Shown here piece by piece: positions 8,859 to 17,966 of a DNA stretch of 64,000 bases. Both the position numbers and the translations under genes were made by a program. Within the stretch, counting starts at the first letter, position 1. Each line of letters opens with the position of its first letter. The stretch is taken from NCBI GenBank assembly GCA_031291095.1, contig JARLJR010000148.1:59621-123620 (forward strand). Direction: 5' to 3'. The stretch is from Legionella sp. Its GTDB lineage: Bacteria; Pseudomonadota; Gammaproteobacteria; Legionellales; Legionellaceae. The notes under the pieces were generated by a model. That model was given only the letters and a program-made list of their open reading frames with translations. It ran no database searches and had not been told where the DNA came from.

Positions 8859-9944
8859 ATGAATAGATTGTACGTTGATCCGGACATTGAAAAAGCATCC
8901 ACTCTGCCAGCCCAGTTCTACACATCTGTAGACTGGTACGAGCAGACCAAAGAAAAAATATTCACCACGACCTGGCAATTTTGTTTGAGTACTGAAGACT
9001 TACAATTAGATGCTAAATTAGTGCCCTTCACCTTGCTCCCTGGGCTTTTGGATGAACCCTTGTTATTTGTGCGTGACCATGACGATACTACCCACTGCCT
9101 AAGCAATGTCTGCACTCACCGCGGAAATATCCTCATTGACGCCCCCTGTACTGCCGAGAAAATTAAATGCTCCTACCATGGCCGTCGATTTAGTTTGCGC
9201 GGTAAATTTTTGCATATGCCTGAATTTGAAAAAACCTGCAATTTTCCATCCGCAAAAGACAATTTACCGCAAATCCCTTTTGGTGAATTATCTCCTTTTC
9301 TTTTCGCCTCATTAACCCCAAAAATACCGTTCCATGAGGTATTTAGGGAAATACAAGAACGTCTTTATTGGTTACCTATGGAAAAAATGCGCCTAGATAG
9401 TAATCGTTCCCGAGATTACCTGGTCAAAGCACATTGGGCTTTATATTGCGAAAATTATCTTGAAGCTTTACATATTCCCTTCGTACACCATTCATTAAGA
9501 AAAGTGATTGATTGCACAACCTACACCACTGAATTGTATCCCTATTGTAATTTGCAACTGGCCTTAGCCAGCCCAGGAGAAGAGTGCTTTGATTTACCTA
9601 AAGACTCACCTGACTATGGCAAACAAGTAGCCGCCTATTACTATTGGATATTCCCCAATACCATGCTCAATTTCTACCCATGGGGATGCTCGGTTAACGT
9701 AGTCAAACCCCTGGGGCCGGAGCTAACCAAAGTTTCATTTTTGACCTATGTTTTGGATGAAGCGAAATTAGGCAAAGGAGCAGGAGGAGATCTGGATAAA
9801 GTCGAGCGTGAAGATGAAGCCGTGGTTGAATCAGTACAAAAAGGTGTTCGCTCTCGCTTTTATGACACTGGACGTTTCTCCCCCACAAAAGAACAAGGAA
9901 CACATCATTTCCAGCGCCTGTTGTGTGAGTTTCTTAATGACTAG
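8859..9944 (+). CDS. Rieske non-heme iron oxygenase, alpha-subunit type
   Basis: 361 residues. The Rieske [2Fe-2S] ligands are C85, H87 (CTHRG) and C104, H107 (CSYHGR). The mononuclear iron site is NYLEALHIPFVH with H205 and H210 in the usual E-x2-H-x4-H pattern. This is the layout of ring-hydroxylating and choline/carnitine/betaine-type oxygenases, which need a separate reductase; none is encoded nearby. The substrate cannot be told from the sequence. AAGGGA precedes the ATG. It sits between two transporters, consistent with catabolism of an imported amine or amino acid. Confidence 0.88.
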   Translation: MNRLYVDPDIEKASTLPAQFYTSVDWYEQTKEKIFTTTWQFCLSTEDLQLDAKLVPFTLLPGLLDEPLLFVRDHDDTTHCLSNVCTHRGNILIDAPCTAEKIKCSYHGRRFSLRGKFLHMPEFEKTCNFPSAKDNLPQIPFGELSPFLFASLTPKIPFHEVFREIQERLYWLPMEKMRLDSNRSRDYLVKAHWALYCENYLEALHIPFVHHSLRKVIDCTTYTTELYPYCNLQLALASPGEECFDLPKDSPDYGKQVAAYYYWIFPNTMLNFYPWGCSVNVVKPLGPELTKVSFLTYVLDEAKLGKGAGGDLDKVEREDEAVVESVQKGVRSRFYDTGRFSPTKEQGTHHFQRLLCEFLND

Positions 9945-10004
9945 GGTCTGTTAACCCTAAAAATGATGAGAGGTCTTTTTACTCTCAAGATACAAGGATT
10001 GATA

Positions 10005-11444
10005 ATGCAGGAATTAGCCAAAGAACCCACCCTACAACGACAGTTTAGCGCTCGTGTTTTAGTCATGATCACCTTAGGGGGCTCAATTGGTACCGGGATT
10101 TTTTTAGCCAGCGGTAATGCCTTAGCCTTAGCAGGCCCAGGAGGCACCTTGCTTGCCTACAGTACCATGGCCATTATGGTTTATTTTTTAATGACTGGCT
10201 TGGGCGAAATGGCCGCGCTGATGCCGACAACGGGGTCCTTTTATGTTTATGCCTCGGAGTTTTGTGACCCCTCATTAGGTTATGCTTTAGGATGGAACTA
10301 TTGGTATAGCTATGCCATTTATATCGCTTCTGAAATTTCAGCAGCCGCCTTGATTATGCGTTATTGGTTTCCTGACAGCTCCCCTTTCATTTGGTGCTCT
10401 ATATTTTCCGTTTTAATCATTGGCTTTAATGCCATCTCAACTAAAACCTTTGGAGAGGTAGAGTACTGGTTATCATTTATCAAAATTACGGTGGTAGTCC
10501 TCTTTATTATCACCGGTTTTCTTTTAGTTACCGGAGTCGCTGGTGAACAAACTGGAGGGTTTCACAACTGGCACGTTGGTGATGGCCCTTTCCACGGAGG
10601 GTGGAGCGGAATAATCGGGGCCTTCGTAGTTGCTGGATTTTCGTTTCAAGGCACAGAGCTCATTGGGATAGCCGCCGGAGAAAGCAGTAACCCACGCAAA
10701 AATATCCCCAAAGCCATTAAGATGGTCTTCTGGCGAATTTTAATATTTTATATCTTATCCATTTTCATTATTAGCCTGTTATTACCCTATAATGCACCGC
10801 AGCTTGCTAATGAGGATGTAATAACCAGCCCCTTTACCTTAGTGCTCAAGCAATATCATGAAACCTTTGCAGCAAGTATCGTTAATGCAGTCATCTTAAT
10901 TGCCATTATATCCACCGCCAATACCGGCATGTATATAAGCAGCAGAATGATGTGGTATCTGGCGAAAGAAGGTCACATGCCACGAGTTTTTTCCACGGTA
11001 AATCATCGTGGAATACCAATTTATGCTTTAGCCTTAACCAGTAGCGTGACCATTTTAGCCTTTTTATCCTCAGTATTTGGTAATGATACGGTTTATTTTT
11101 GGTTACTCAATGCCACCAGTCTTTCCGGATTTATTGCCTGGATGGGTATTGCCGTTAGCCATTATCGTTTTCGCAAAGCCTATGTAAGTCAGGGAAAAGA
11201 CCTGTCCAAACTGCCTTATGTCGCCAAAGCCTATCCTTTCGGCCCTATCTGTGCTTTTGTTTTATGCACGATAGTCATTGGTGGACAAAACTACTCAGCA
11301 CTCATAGCAAATCCTATTGATTGGTATGGTTTACTTATCTCATATATCTGTATTCCCTTGTTTTTATGCATTTGGCTGGGTCATAAGTGGATAAATAAAA
11401 CCAAGGCTATCTCATTGATGGATTGTAAGTTTAACTCTGAATAG
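10005..11444 (+). CDS. APC-family amino acid permease
   Basis: About 479 residues with some 12 membrane helices. The first helix contains GGSIGTGIFLASG, the substrate-binding glycine motif of the amino acid-polyamine-organocation family, and GLGEMAALMPTTGSFYVYA follows as in AAT-type (LysP/AnsP/ProY-like) permeases. The start at 10005 is preferred because AAGGA lies 6 nt before it; an upstream ATG pair at 9963 has no ribosome site and would add a non-conserved leader. Substrate specificity is not resolved. Confidence 0.9.
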   Translation: MQELAKEPTLQRQFSARVLVMITLGGSIGTGIFLASGNALALAGPGGTLLAYSTMAIMVYFLMTGLGEMAALMPTTGSFYVYASEFCDPSLGYALGWNYWYSYAIYIASEISAAALIMRYWFPDSSPFIWCSIFSVLIIGFNAISTKTFGEVEYWLSFIKITVVVLFIITGFLLVTGVAGEQTGGFHNWHVGDGPFHGGWSGIIGAFVVAGFSFQGTELIGIAAGESSNPRKNIPKAIKMVFWRILIFYILSIFIISLLLPYNAPQLANEDVITSPFTLVLKQYHETFAASIVNAVILIAIISTANTGMYISSRMMWYLAKEGHMPRVFSTVNHRGIPIYALALTSSVTILAFLSSVFGNDTVYFWLLNATSLSGFIAWMGIAVSHYRFRKAYVSQGKDLSKLPYVAKAYPFGPICAFVLCTIVIGGQNYSALIANPIDWYGLLISYICIPLFLCIWLGHKWINKTKAISLMDCKFNSE

Positions 11445-11530
11445 CTCTCATGTGAGCCACAGCGGATTTTATTTCTTGTTGTTTTAAATTTATACTAAAT
11501 AGATAAGAATAACTTTTGGGATGTTGTATC

Positions 11531-12523
11531 GTGATTATTCATAGTGAATTCAAACCCGCATGGTGGCTAACCAATAAGCATGGCCAAACATTGTATCGTA
11601 CGCTCACTAATCGTGTACAGGCGCCGATTGATTTCCACGAGCGCATTGAATTACCCGACGGAGATTTTATTGATCTTGCTTGGGCAATTAATGGACTCAG
11701 TTCCGAAGCCCCACTGGTAGTTTTACTTTATGGTTTAGGGGGCAGTGTTAACTCTGCCTATGTAGCGGGTCTACTGGCCGCATTTAATAAATCCGGTTAT
11801 CGGGGGATGCTCATGCATTTTCGGGGAGCGAGTGGCGAGCCCAATCGCCTGCCTCGCACCTATCATGGCGGTGATACCGCAGATTTATCCTATGTCCTTG
11901 AGCTGTTAAAAACCAGGGAACCTAAAACCCAAAAAGCAGCGGTTGGAATATCTCTAGGAGGTAATGTTCTGCTGAAATGGCTTGGTGAGTCAGGTTCAGA
12001 AGCGTTCATTGATGCGGCCGTTGCGGTTTCAGTCCCATTTCAATTACATGATGTAGTGAATCATATTAATAAGGGGTTTGCTCGGGTATATCAAGCAAAC
12101 TTATTGCAGCGCTTACGCGCGGTATTTTTACAAAAACTGGACATTGTAAACTGCCAACTACCTATATCGGCGGAGCGCTTACTTGGCTTAAAAACGCTCT
12201 ATGATTTTGATCAACAAATCACCGCCCCCTTACATGGATTTCCTAGTGTAGAAGACTATTATCAAAAGGCGAGTTCTCGACAATACCTCAGTGGCATTGC
12301 CGTACCCACCTTAATTATTCACGCCTTAGATGATCCATTTATGACACCAACGACAATTCCTGGAGTTCAAGAGTTATCCGAAAATGTAATACTGGAATTA
12401 AGCCAACATGGTGGTCATGTAGGTTTTATTACGGGCAAAAATAAACACCACTCCAAATGTTGGTTAGAACAACGTATTAATTGTTTTTTTAATGAGTTAT
12501 TGGTTCGAAGGAAAACAAACTAA
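11531..12523 (+). CDS. YheT-family alpha/beta hydrolase
   Basis: About 330 residues. The sequence aligns with E. coli YheT through ELPDGDFIDLAW, the GLGGS oxyanion segment, the nucleophile elbow GISLGGN and the His in QHGGHVGF; an Asp in DDPF is the likely third triad member. Members are carboxylesterases or acyl hydrolases of unsettled substrate. The first ATG near here is out of frame, so a GTG at 11531 with GGGA about 9 nt upstream is preferred; a TTG at 11516 is the alternative. Confidence 0.87.
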   Translation: MIIHSEFKPAWWLTNKHGQTLYRTLTNRVQAPIDFHERIELPDGDFIDLAWAINGLSSEAPLVVLLYGLGGSVNSAYVAGLLAAFNKSGYRGMLMHFRGASGEPNRLPRTYHGGDTADLSYVLELLKTREPKTQKAAVGISLGGNVLLKWLGESGSEAFIDAAVAVSVPFQLHDVVNHINKGFARVYQANLLQRLRAVFLQKLDIVNCQLPISAERLLGLKTLYDFDQQITAPLHGFPSVEDYYQKASSRQYLSGIAVPTLIIHALDDPFMTPTTIPGVQELSENVILELSQHGGHVGFITGKNKHHSKCWLEQRINCFFNELLVRRKTN

Positions 12524-12548
12524 ATGTTTATGAAAAGGATGACCCATT

Positions 12549-13622
12549 ATGCCCAATGCCCGACTCCACAACTCATTCTGTGCGCAATTAGACATAAAAT
12601 GGCCCCTTATCCAAGCCCCTATGGGCGGGGGCCCAACAACTCCGGCATTAGTTGCTGCAGTGTCTAATGCCGGAGGCTTAGGCTCCCTAGGGTTAGCTTA
12701 TTTATCTCCCCAAGGCATTGAACAAACAATCAAAGAGACACAAAGACTTACCCAGCGCCCCTTTGGCGTTAATCTCTTTGCGCCTGCAAGTACGCCTACA
12801 TTAGCTCAAGAAGCGATTGAGGCCGCCGGCAACGCCACCCAAGGTTACCGGCAGGAGCTAGGCCTTATTTCACCTTCATTGCAAGCGCCCTTTACCGAAA
12901 ATTTTGAGGAACAATTCACCAGTGTATTACGATGTCGTCCTGCAGCATTAAGCTATACTTTTGGCCTCATAAAAAAAGAGCTATTGCAAGAATGCCGCCA
13001 GCAAAAAATCTTTACCATGGGTACAGCAACCACCGTGGAGGAAGGATTAGTCCTCCAAGAATATGGAGTGGATGCAGTAGTTGCTCAAGGTGCAGAGGCA
13101 GGCGGGCATCGTGGTACATTTACTCCAGAGCAACATGATTCGCTAATCGGGACATTTGCCCTAACCCGCCTCTTAGCGCAAACCCTGCATGTCCCTGTTA
13201 TTGCTAGCGGCGGCATCATGGACGGCCGCGGTATTGTTGCTGCCCTAACCTTAGGTGCCCAAGCCGCACAAATGGGGACTGCGTTTCTTTTATGTGATGA
13301 AGCAGGAACTTCTGCACCCTATCGAGCAGCATTGAACCATGCCCCAGACAAAGGAACACAACTCACCCGCGCGTTTTCCGGCCGCTGGGCCCGTGGAATA
13401 CCAAACCGTTTTATGCTGGAAATGGAGCATTCACCCATTTTACCCTTCCCGGCACAAAATGCGTTTACACGCGATATCAGAAAAAAAGCAGCGGAATTGG
13501 GCAAGGCAGAATTTTTATCCCTATGGGCGGGGCAAGGAGTTAATTTAATTCGCAGCATGAGCGCGAGCCAATTAGTTGATATCTTATATCAGGAAGCAGT
13601 AGATGCGTTAGCGCAACAATAA
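12549..13622 (+). CDS. nitronate monooxygenase (2-nitropropane dioxygenase family)
   Basis: 357 residues, FMN-dependent TIM barrel. QAPMGGGPTTPALVAAVSNAGG at the N terminus, the FGVNLF strand, the AQGAEAGGHRG phosphate/flavin loop with its catalytic-site His, and the ASGGIMDGRG phosphate-binding segment are all as in class I nitronate monooxygenases, which oxidize propionate-3-nitronate and related compounds. AAGGATG precedes the ATG. It follows the YheT gene by 25 bp and is probably co-transcribed. The same fold also serves FabK-like enoyl-ACP reductases, but GGHRG favours NMO. Confidence 0.9.
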   Translation: MPNARLHNSFCAQLDIKWPLIQAPMGGGPTTPALVAAVSNAGGLGSLGLAYLSPQGIEQTIKETQRLTQRPFGVNLFAPASTPTLAQEAIEAAGNATQGYRQELGLISPSLQAPFTENFEEQFTSVLRCRPAALSYTFGLIKKELLQECRQQKIFTMGTATTVEEGLVLQEYGVDAVVAQGAEAGGHRGTFTPEQHDSLIGTFALTRLLAQTLHVPVIASGGIMDGRGIVAALTLGAQAAQMGTAFLLCDEAGTSAPYRAALNHAPDKGTQLTRAFSGRWARGIPNRFMLEMEHSPILPFPAQNAFTRDIRKKAAELGKAEFLSLWAGQGVNLIRSMSASQLVDILYQEAVDALAQQ

Positions 13623-13672
13623 TGATTGTTCGCACTTTATATACTATTGATTACAATAAATAAAAAAATGCT

Positions 13673-13759
13673 CGTCATTGCTGGGCAGCAGCCCAGGGTT
13701 CCGTGCTTCGAACCCTTGGGTTGCTTCGTCACTATGTTCCTCGCAATTAACGAGATTTA
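13673..13759. repeat. dispersed palindromic repeat, family 1
   Basis: Begins CGTCATTGC and runs to CGCAATTAACGAG. The core is an inverted repeat around CCCAGGGTTCCGTGCTTCGAACCCTTGGG. It lies between convergent genes. Close relatives occur at 28544, 29362, 30812, 44543 and 45713. Confidence 0.85.
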
Positions 13760-13793
13760 GCGTGTACATTTGCTTTTAAAGCGCCGTATGGAA

Positions 13794-14999
13794 TTAATTC
13801 TTATCCTTAAAACGAACAGCCTCCTCAGAGCCTCCTGTAACATTTCCCGGGGTATACGAGTGGGCACCGGTCCCTGCAAGCTGTCCCTTATCGACAATCA
13901 AATACACATCACGAATAGGCCGCTCAGCTAACCAACACTCCAATATTTCACGCGTTCCAGCAGCATAGCGAGCCTGAGCCGAAAGGCTAGTACCGGAAAT
14001 ATGCGGTGTCATGCCATGATGCGGCATGGTTCGCCAAGGGTGATCTTTAGGTGCGGGTTGCGGGAACCAAACATCGCCAGCATAACCAGCAAGCTGCCCG
14101 CTTTCACACGCTCTCACTATTGCATCACGATTACAAATTTTACCACGCGCCGTATTAATCAAATAAGCACCACGTTTCATTTGGCTAATCAATTGCTCAT
14201 CAAACATATTTTCCGTATCAGGTGTCAACGGACAATGAATTGAAACGACATCGCATACCTTCACCAAGGACTGAACATTTTCATGGAAAACAAGTCCCAA
14301 TTCCTTTTCAACATGTTCTGGCAAGCGATGGCGATCCGTATAATGTAATTTAACATCAAAGGGCTTCAAACGCTTCATTACCGCAACCGCAATGCGTCCG
14401 CCAGCCACAGTTCCCACCGTCATTCCCTCAAGATCATAAGAGCGGGCTACACAGTCAGCAATATTCCATCCCTGTTTTATTACCCATTGATAAGAGGGGA
14501 TATAATTACGGACCAAGGATAAAACCATCATCACCACATGCTCTGCCACACTGATGCTATTGGAATAGGTTACTTCAGCAACGGTGATGTTATGTTCTAT
14601 TGCGGCTTGTAAATCCACATGATCGGAACCAATACCGGCAGTAATCGCTAATTTAAGTTTCTTCGCTTTGGCTATACGCTCAGCCGTCAAATAAGCGGGC
14701 CAAAATGGCTGCGAAATCACCACATCTGCATCAACTAACTCCCGTTCAAAAACGGAGTCAGGACCATCTTTATCCGAGGTGACCACAAACTGGTGTCCTT
14801 GCGCTTCAAGAAATTGTTGCAAGCCCAATCCCCCAGAGACAGAACCTAATAAGACTCCTGGCTTAAAATCCAAATGCTGTGGTGTTGGCAAACTTTGGCC
14901 ATCAGGATAATGCGCTACCGTCGGTAAGTCATCACGCGCATAAGAGGTAGGATAGCCCGTAACTGGATCATCATAAAGAACACAAAGAACTTTAGCCAT
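13794..14999 (-). CDS. fdh: NAD-dependent formate dehydrogenase
   Basis: 401 residues, oxidizing formate to CO2 with NAD+ (EC 1.17.1.9). The sequence follows the Pseudomonas/Moraxella enzyme closely: the N-terminal MAKVLCVLYDDPVTGYP, the substrate-site SQPFWPAYLTAERI, GIGSDHVDL, NSISVAEHVVMMVLSLVRNY, and the C-terminal catalytic Gln/His region (PQPAPKDHPWRTMP, MTPHISGTSLSAQARYAAGT), ending in the family tail TGGSEEAVRFKDKN. The dinucleotide motif appears as GTVAGGRIAVAV. Full length. It is transcribed alone and flanked by a repeat and the RasGAP-like gene, so it may have been acquired as a single gene. Confidence 0.95.
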   Translation of the reverse strand: MAKVLCVLYDDPVTGYPTSYARDDLPTVAHYPDGQSLPTPQHLDFKPGVLLGSVSGGLGLQQFLEAQGHQFVVTSDKDGPDSVFERELVDADVVISQPFWPAYLTAERIAKAKKLKLAITAGIGSDHVDLQAAIEHNITVAEVTYSNSISVAEHVVMMVLSLVRNYIPSYQWVIKQGWNIADCVARSYDLEGMTVGTVAGGRIAVAVMKRLKPFDVKLHYTDRHRLPEHVEKELGLVFHENVQSLVKVCDVVSIHCPLTPDTENMFDEQLISQMKRGAYLINTARGKICNRDAIVRACESGQLAGYAGDVWFPQPAPKDHPWRTMPHHGMTPHISGTSLSAQARYAAGTREILECWLAERPIRDVYLIVDKGQLAGTGAHSYTPGNVTGGSEEAVRFKDKN

Positions 15000-15171
15000 A
15001 CATTCTTCCTTAAATAAAATGGGTAAATAAAGCGTGGGGGTGGGAGATTAGAATCGCATAAAATCTTTCGATAAATCAACTATGTTTTAACTAGATGATG
15101 AAAAAAAATATCTTTTATTTTTAAAGGCAGTGAACAATTCACACCAAGTTCTTTTTTTAACCTTATTGGTG

Positions 15172-15177
15172 TATAAT
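15172..15177 (+). promoter_or_regulatory. probable -10 box of the RasGAP-like gene
   Basis: A perfect TATAAT lies 35 nt before the ATG at 15212 in an AT-rich region. No good -35 box is visible 16-18 nt upstream, so an activator may be needed. Confidence 0.4.
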
Positions 15178-15211
15178 GTAACCTTTTACCCTTGATACAC
15201 AGAGATACTTA

Positions 15212-17095
15212 ATGCACCTAAATATCCATGAAAAATATCAACTCCTAGTTGCTATTATAAAAACTGCGACTGATGCAGCAAAACAAAACGATAAACCTGA
15301 ACTTAAACGTCTGGAAGAACTTAAAAAGCTTGTTGATGTAACGTTAGTAACCAACGAGCTTAAAGCTGTAAACCCTAATATCAAGGCTAAAAGCTCATCA
15401 GAAGAATCGCTTAAAACCACGTACGCCCAAGTAAAAAAAGAATTAGTTGCCCTCCTTAGCAAATTGGACTCAAAAGTCGATTTTGAAAAGCTTTTTAAGC
15501 CCAGTGAAAAAACATATAAGCAAATAAAGGAAAGCAAAGGTGTGGAATTTTCCTTCGCTGATGTTGTTGCCCATGTACAACAAAAATTAATGGATGTGCT
15601 TAATCTTCAGATCAATTATGAAGCAAGTTCATCAAGCTCATCCGAGCTAAAAGCTAAAGCGCCCAAAGAGACACAACATGGCCGCCGTCGCTCCAACACG
15701 GAATCGTCAATTCCGCAAATATCTGCATTAAGCTCATCACCAAAAGAAGAAAAGCCAAACTCATCCAGCAGCGCTCAATTAAGAGGCGAATATGAGCAGC
15801 AACGCTCAAGAAACCTGAGTTTTTACAAAGTACCTTCGCTTAATACTGCTGTGGCATCATCCTCAAATGCCAAATCTCCGCGTGCGCAGCAAGTTTTAAC
15901 GGAAAACAATCTGGAAATTTATTTTGATGAGTTATTTGACAGTGATAGAGAAAAGGCCTCTCAATTCGTAATCGCGTTAGCAACGCGAGAATATTCCTGG
16001 GGAATTCCAGCCCTTAATGCTGCAAGCAACAAAAACCATCTAGACATCACTAAAACATTATTTGAAAATCTAGATGAAACCCAATTAATTTTTGTGTTTA
16101 CTGAATTGCTCAAGCTAGAACATCAACAAAGTTGGTGTCGTGGCAATCAACTTATTTATACCTTACTCCAGCATTATTTAGCGCACCCCAACTTTAATGA
16201 CTATAAAAAATCCATTTGGAATACTGTCTTTACGCTAAAACAACCACTAGATAAAATTAACATTAAGCAACGCTCATCGCTACTTTTTAGACCAGAGAGT
16301 TTTGCTGCAAAGCAAGGAGATATTGATACCTTGCAAAAAGCATTTGCCTCCGTGGTGAAGCAAATACTTAATCCGCAAAACTTTCCTCCTCTAATGCGAG
16401 AAATCATAAAATGTGCCTACCATGATTTAGTGAATCGAAATGATATGGGCAGTCATGATTCTATGATGCGTACTCTTATGGTGTTTATTGTATTGCGTTT
16501 TATCAATCCGATTATTCTTATAGAAGCAAAGCATCATTTAACATTGGAAAATTTAAATGCCATTGGAGTGATTAATTTACAATCAGAAGACAAAGATCTC
16601 TGCAATGAGAAACTGATTAATCTACAAACCTGGTATGTCCATACACTCGCATCGGCAATCCAAGCAATCACTGCACCGTTAATGCAGACTAATGGAAAAA
16701 AAGCGACGCAAGGCTCTTCCTGGATTGAGCAACAACTTGATAAGCAATCATTAGCTTCGGCCATGTTTAATATCGTCGCCCACGATGAGTCATTCCGAAT
16801 GGAACTCTATGGGGCAATCGAAGAGAGTTTACAATTGCAACAAATAAGCTCGATAACGCCTACCCATAACGACAATAAAATAGCACCGCTTGATTCTTCT
16901 GCGGCGATACAGCAATTAAGTGAACTCTTGATGACTGAGGAATTCTCGGGATTACAGCATCGACGCAATGGGAATGTAATAACGCCACGCAAAGAAGGGA
17001 AAGCCAGTATTTTCTCGGTTTTTGCGACAGAACCGACTTCACCTAGAGGTGACTCAAGCACTGAGTTAAACTCACCTCGGCAACCTAATGTCTAA
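15212..17095 (+). CDS. RasGAP-domain protein, candidate secreted effector
   Basis: 627 residues. Residues 1-125 are helical and charged, and about 130-230 is a Ser/Lys/Arg-rich linker. The following domain has two hallmark RasGAP motifs: WCRGNQL, matching the finger loop LFRGNSL of neurofibromin and placing the arginine finger at R310, and FIVLRFINPIIL, matching the FLRFINPAI signature, with R429. The spacing of 119 residues is close to that in p120GAP and neurofibromin (about 115). Ras GAPs speed GTP hydrolysis by host small GTPases. The C-terminal tail is rich in Ser, Thr, Pro and Glu, typical of Dot/Icm substrates. It stands alone between core genes. Target and secretion are inferences. 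Confidence 0.8.
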   Translation: MHLNIHEKYQLLVAIIKTATDAAKQNDKPELKRLEELKKLVDVTLVTNELKAVNPNIKAKSSSEESLKTTYAQVKKELVALLSKLDSKVDFEKLFKPSEKTYKQIKESKGVEFSFADVVAHVQQKLMDVLNLQINYEASSSSSSELKAKAPKETQHGRRRSNTESSIPQISALSSSPKEEKPNSSSSAQLRGEYEQQRSRNLSFYKVPSLNTAVASSSNAKSPRAQQVLTENNLEIYFDELFDSDREKASQFVIALATREYSWGIPALNAASNKNHLDITKTLFENLDETQLIFVFTELLKLEHQQSWCRGNQLIYTLLQHYLAHPNFNDYKKSIWNTVFTLKQPLDKINIKQRSSLLFRPESFAAKQGDIDTLQKAFASVVKQILNPQNFPPLMREIIKCAYHDLVNRNDMGSHDSMMRTLMVFIVLRFINPIILIEAKHHLTLENLNAIGVINLQSEDKDLCNEKLINLQTWYVHTLASAIQAITAPLMQTNGKKATQGSSWIEQQLDKQSLASAMFNIVAHDESFRMELYGAIEESLQLQQISSITPTHNDNKIAPLDSSAAIQQLSELLMTEEFSGLQHRRNGNVITPRKEGKASIFSVFATEPTSPRGDSSTELNSPRQPNV

Positions 17096-17103
17096 GAAAA
17101 GTA

Positions 17104-17131
17104 GCCTTGATGCACGCAGTGCAAGCAAGGC
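17104..17131. terminator. hairpin between convergent genes
   Basis: GCCTTG and GCAC pair with GTGC and CAAGGC, placed 9 nt after the stop of the RasGAP-like gene and 15 nt from the end of the convergent gene. No T-run follows, so termination strength is uncertain. Confidence 0.4.
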
Positions 17132-17145
17132 TTCACAACCGACGA

Positions 17146-17781
17146 TCAACCTCGTTGAGTGCTTGTGCTTGGTTGACTGATTGATGCGCTATCCGCCGAA
17201 AATGGCTCAGAAACCGGGGCAGAGGGCATATTCAATAAGCCAAATATAGTTAACCCTTTTGCATGGATAGCAGATTTCATCGGTGCAGCACTAGGGACTA
17301 CCTCGCTTGGAATTTTTTCTTCAAGATGCGCTTGTATTCTAATAGATTGAATCATCAGTTCAAACTGCTGTATCAATGTTTGACTATCCCCGAGCGAGAC
17401 GTCATCTCTATCAAATACAGTGACATACTTTCGAGATCTTAATGAAGATAAGGTTGCATTCGGGAAGATAAACCCCTCAGCAACAGGCAAGTTAAGATGC
17501 TTGATTAGATTGTTGATATCGGTAGAAAATGAGCTATCGGTAAAATGTTTTTGAATAGGAAACCATCCTTCAACCAATAGATTATGGTTACTCTTACTGT
17601 AAGCCATAGAGTAAGTTTTTAGAGAATAGCCGGCAGCACCATTAGGTTGATCTGCTAAAACGGCATGAACATCTTTATAATCTTGGCTACTTAGGTAGGT
17701 TACCAACGCGTCTACTGAATCGGTGTTACCTGTTAGGTAAATTCTTATTTTATTAGGATCAAGTTTGATGGTGATTCTCAT
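17146..17781 (-). CDS. unknown protein, possible effector
   Basis: 211 residues, not recognised. An alpha/beta N-terminal part (about 1-150) lacks a signal peptide or membrane helix. The last 60 residues are low-complexity Ser/Pro/Ala (SAPVSEPFSADSASISQPSTST), similar in composition to the tail of the convergent RasGAP-like protein and to type IVB secretion signals. AAGGTG lies about 9 nt before the ATG, supporting a real gene. Pairing with the RasGAP-like gene is only by position. Confidence 0.6.
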   Translation of the reverse strand: MRITIKLDPNKIRIYLTGNTDSVDALVTYLSSQDYKDVHAVLADQPNGAAGYSLKTYSMAYSKSNHNLLVEGWFPIQKHFTDSSFSTDINNLIKHLNLPVAEGFIFPNATLSSLRSRKYVTVFDRDDVSLGDSQTLIQQFELMIQSIRIQAHLEEKIPSEVVPSAAPMKSAIHAKGLTIFGLLNMPSAPVSEPFSADSASISQPSTSTQRG

Positions 17782-17966
17782 GGTTTACACACCTTATTTT
17801 AGATTAGAAAATTAGTTGTATTGGCTTCAATGTGGAAAAATTATACACAACAGGCATCGCATCATCAATGGTTGTGGTGGTAATTTTACGCAAAAAGAAT
17901 TTTTATAAGTCAGAAAACCTTGATTCCGCTATGCTGCATCAAGGCTACAATTGATCCTGCTTGTCC

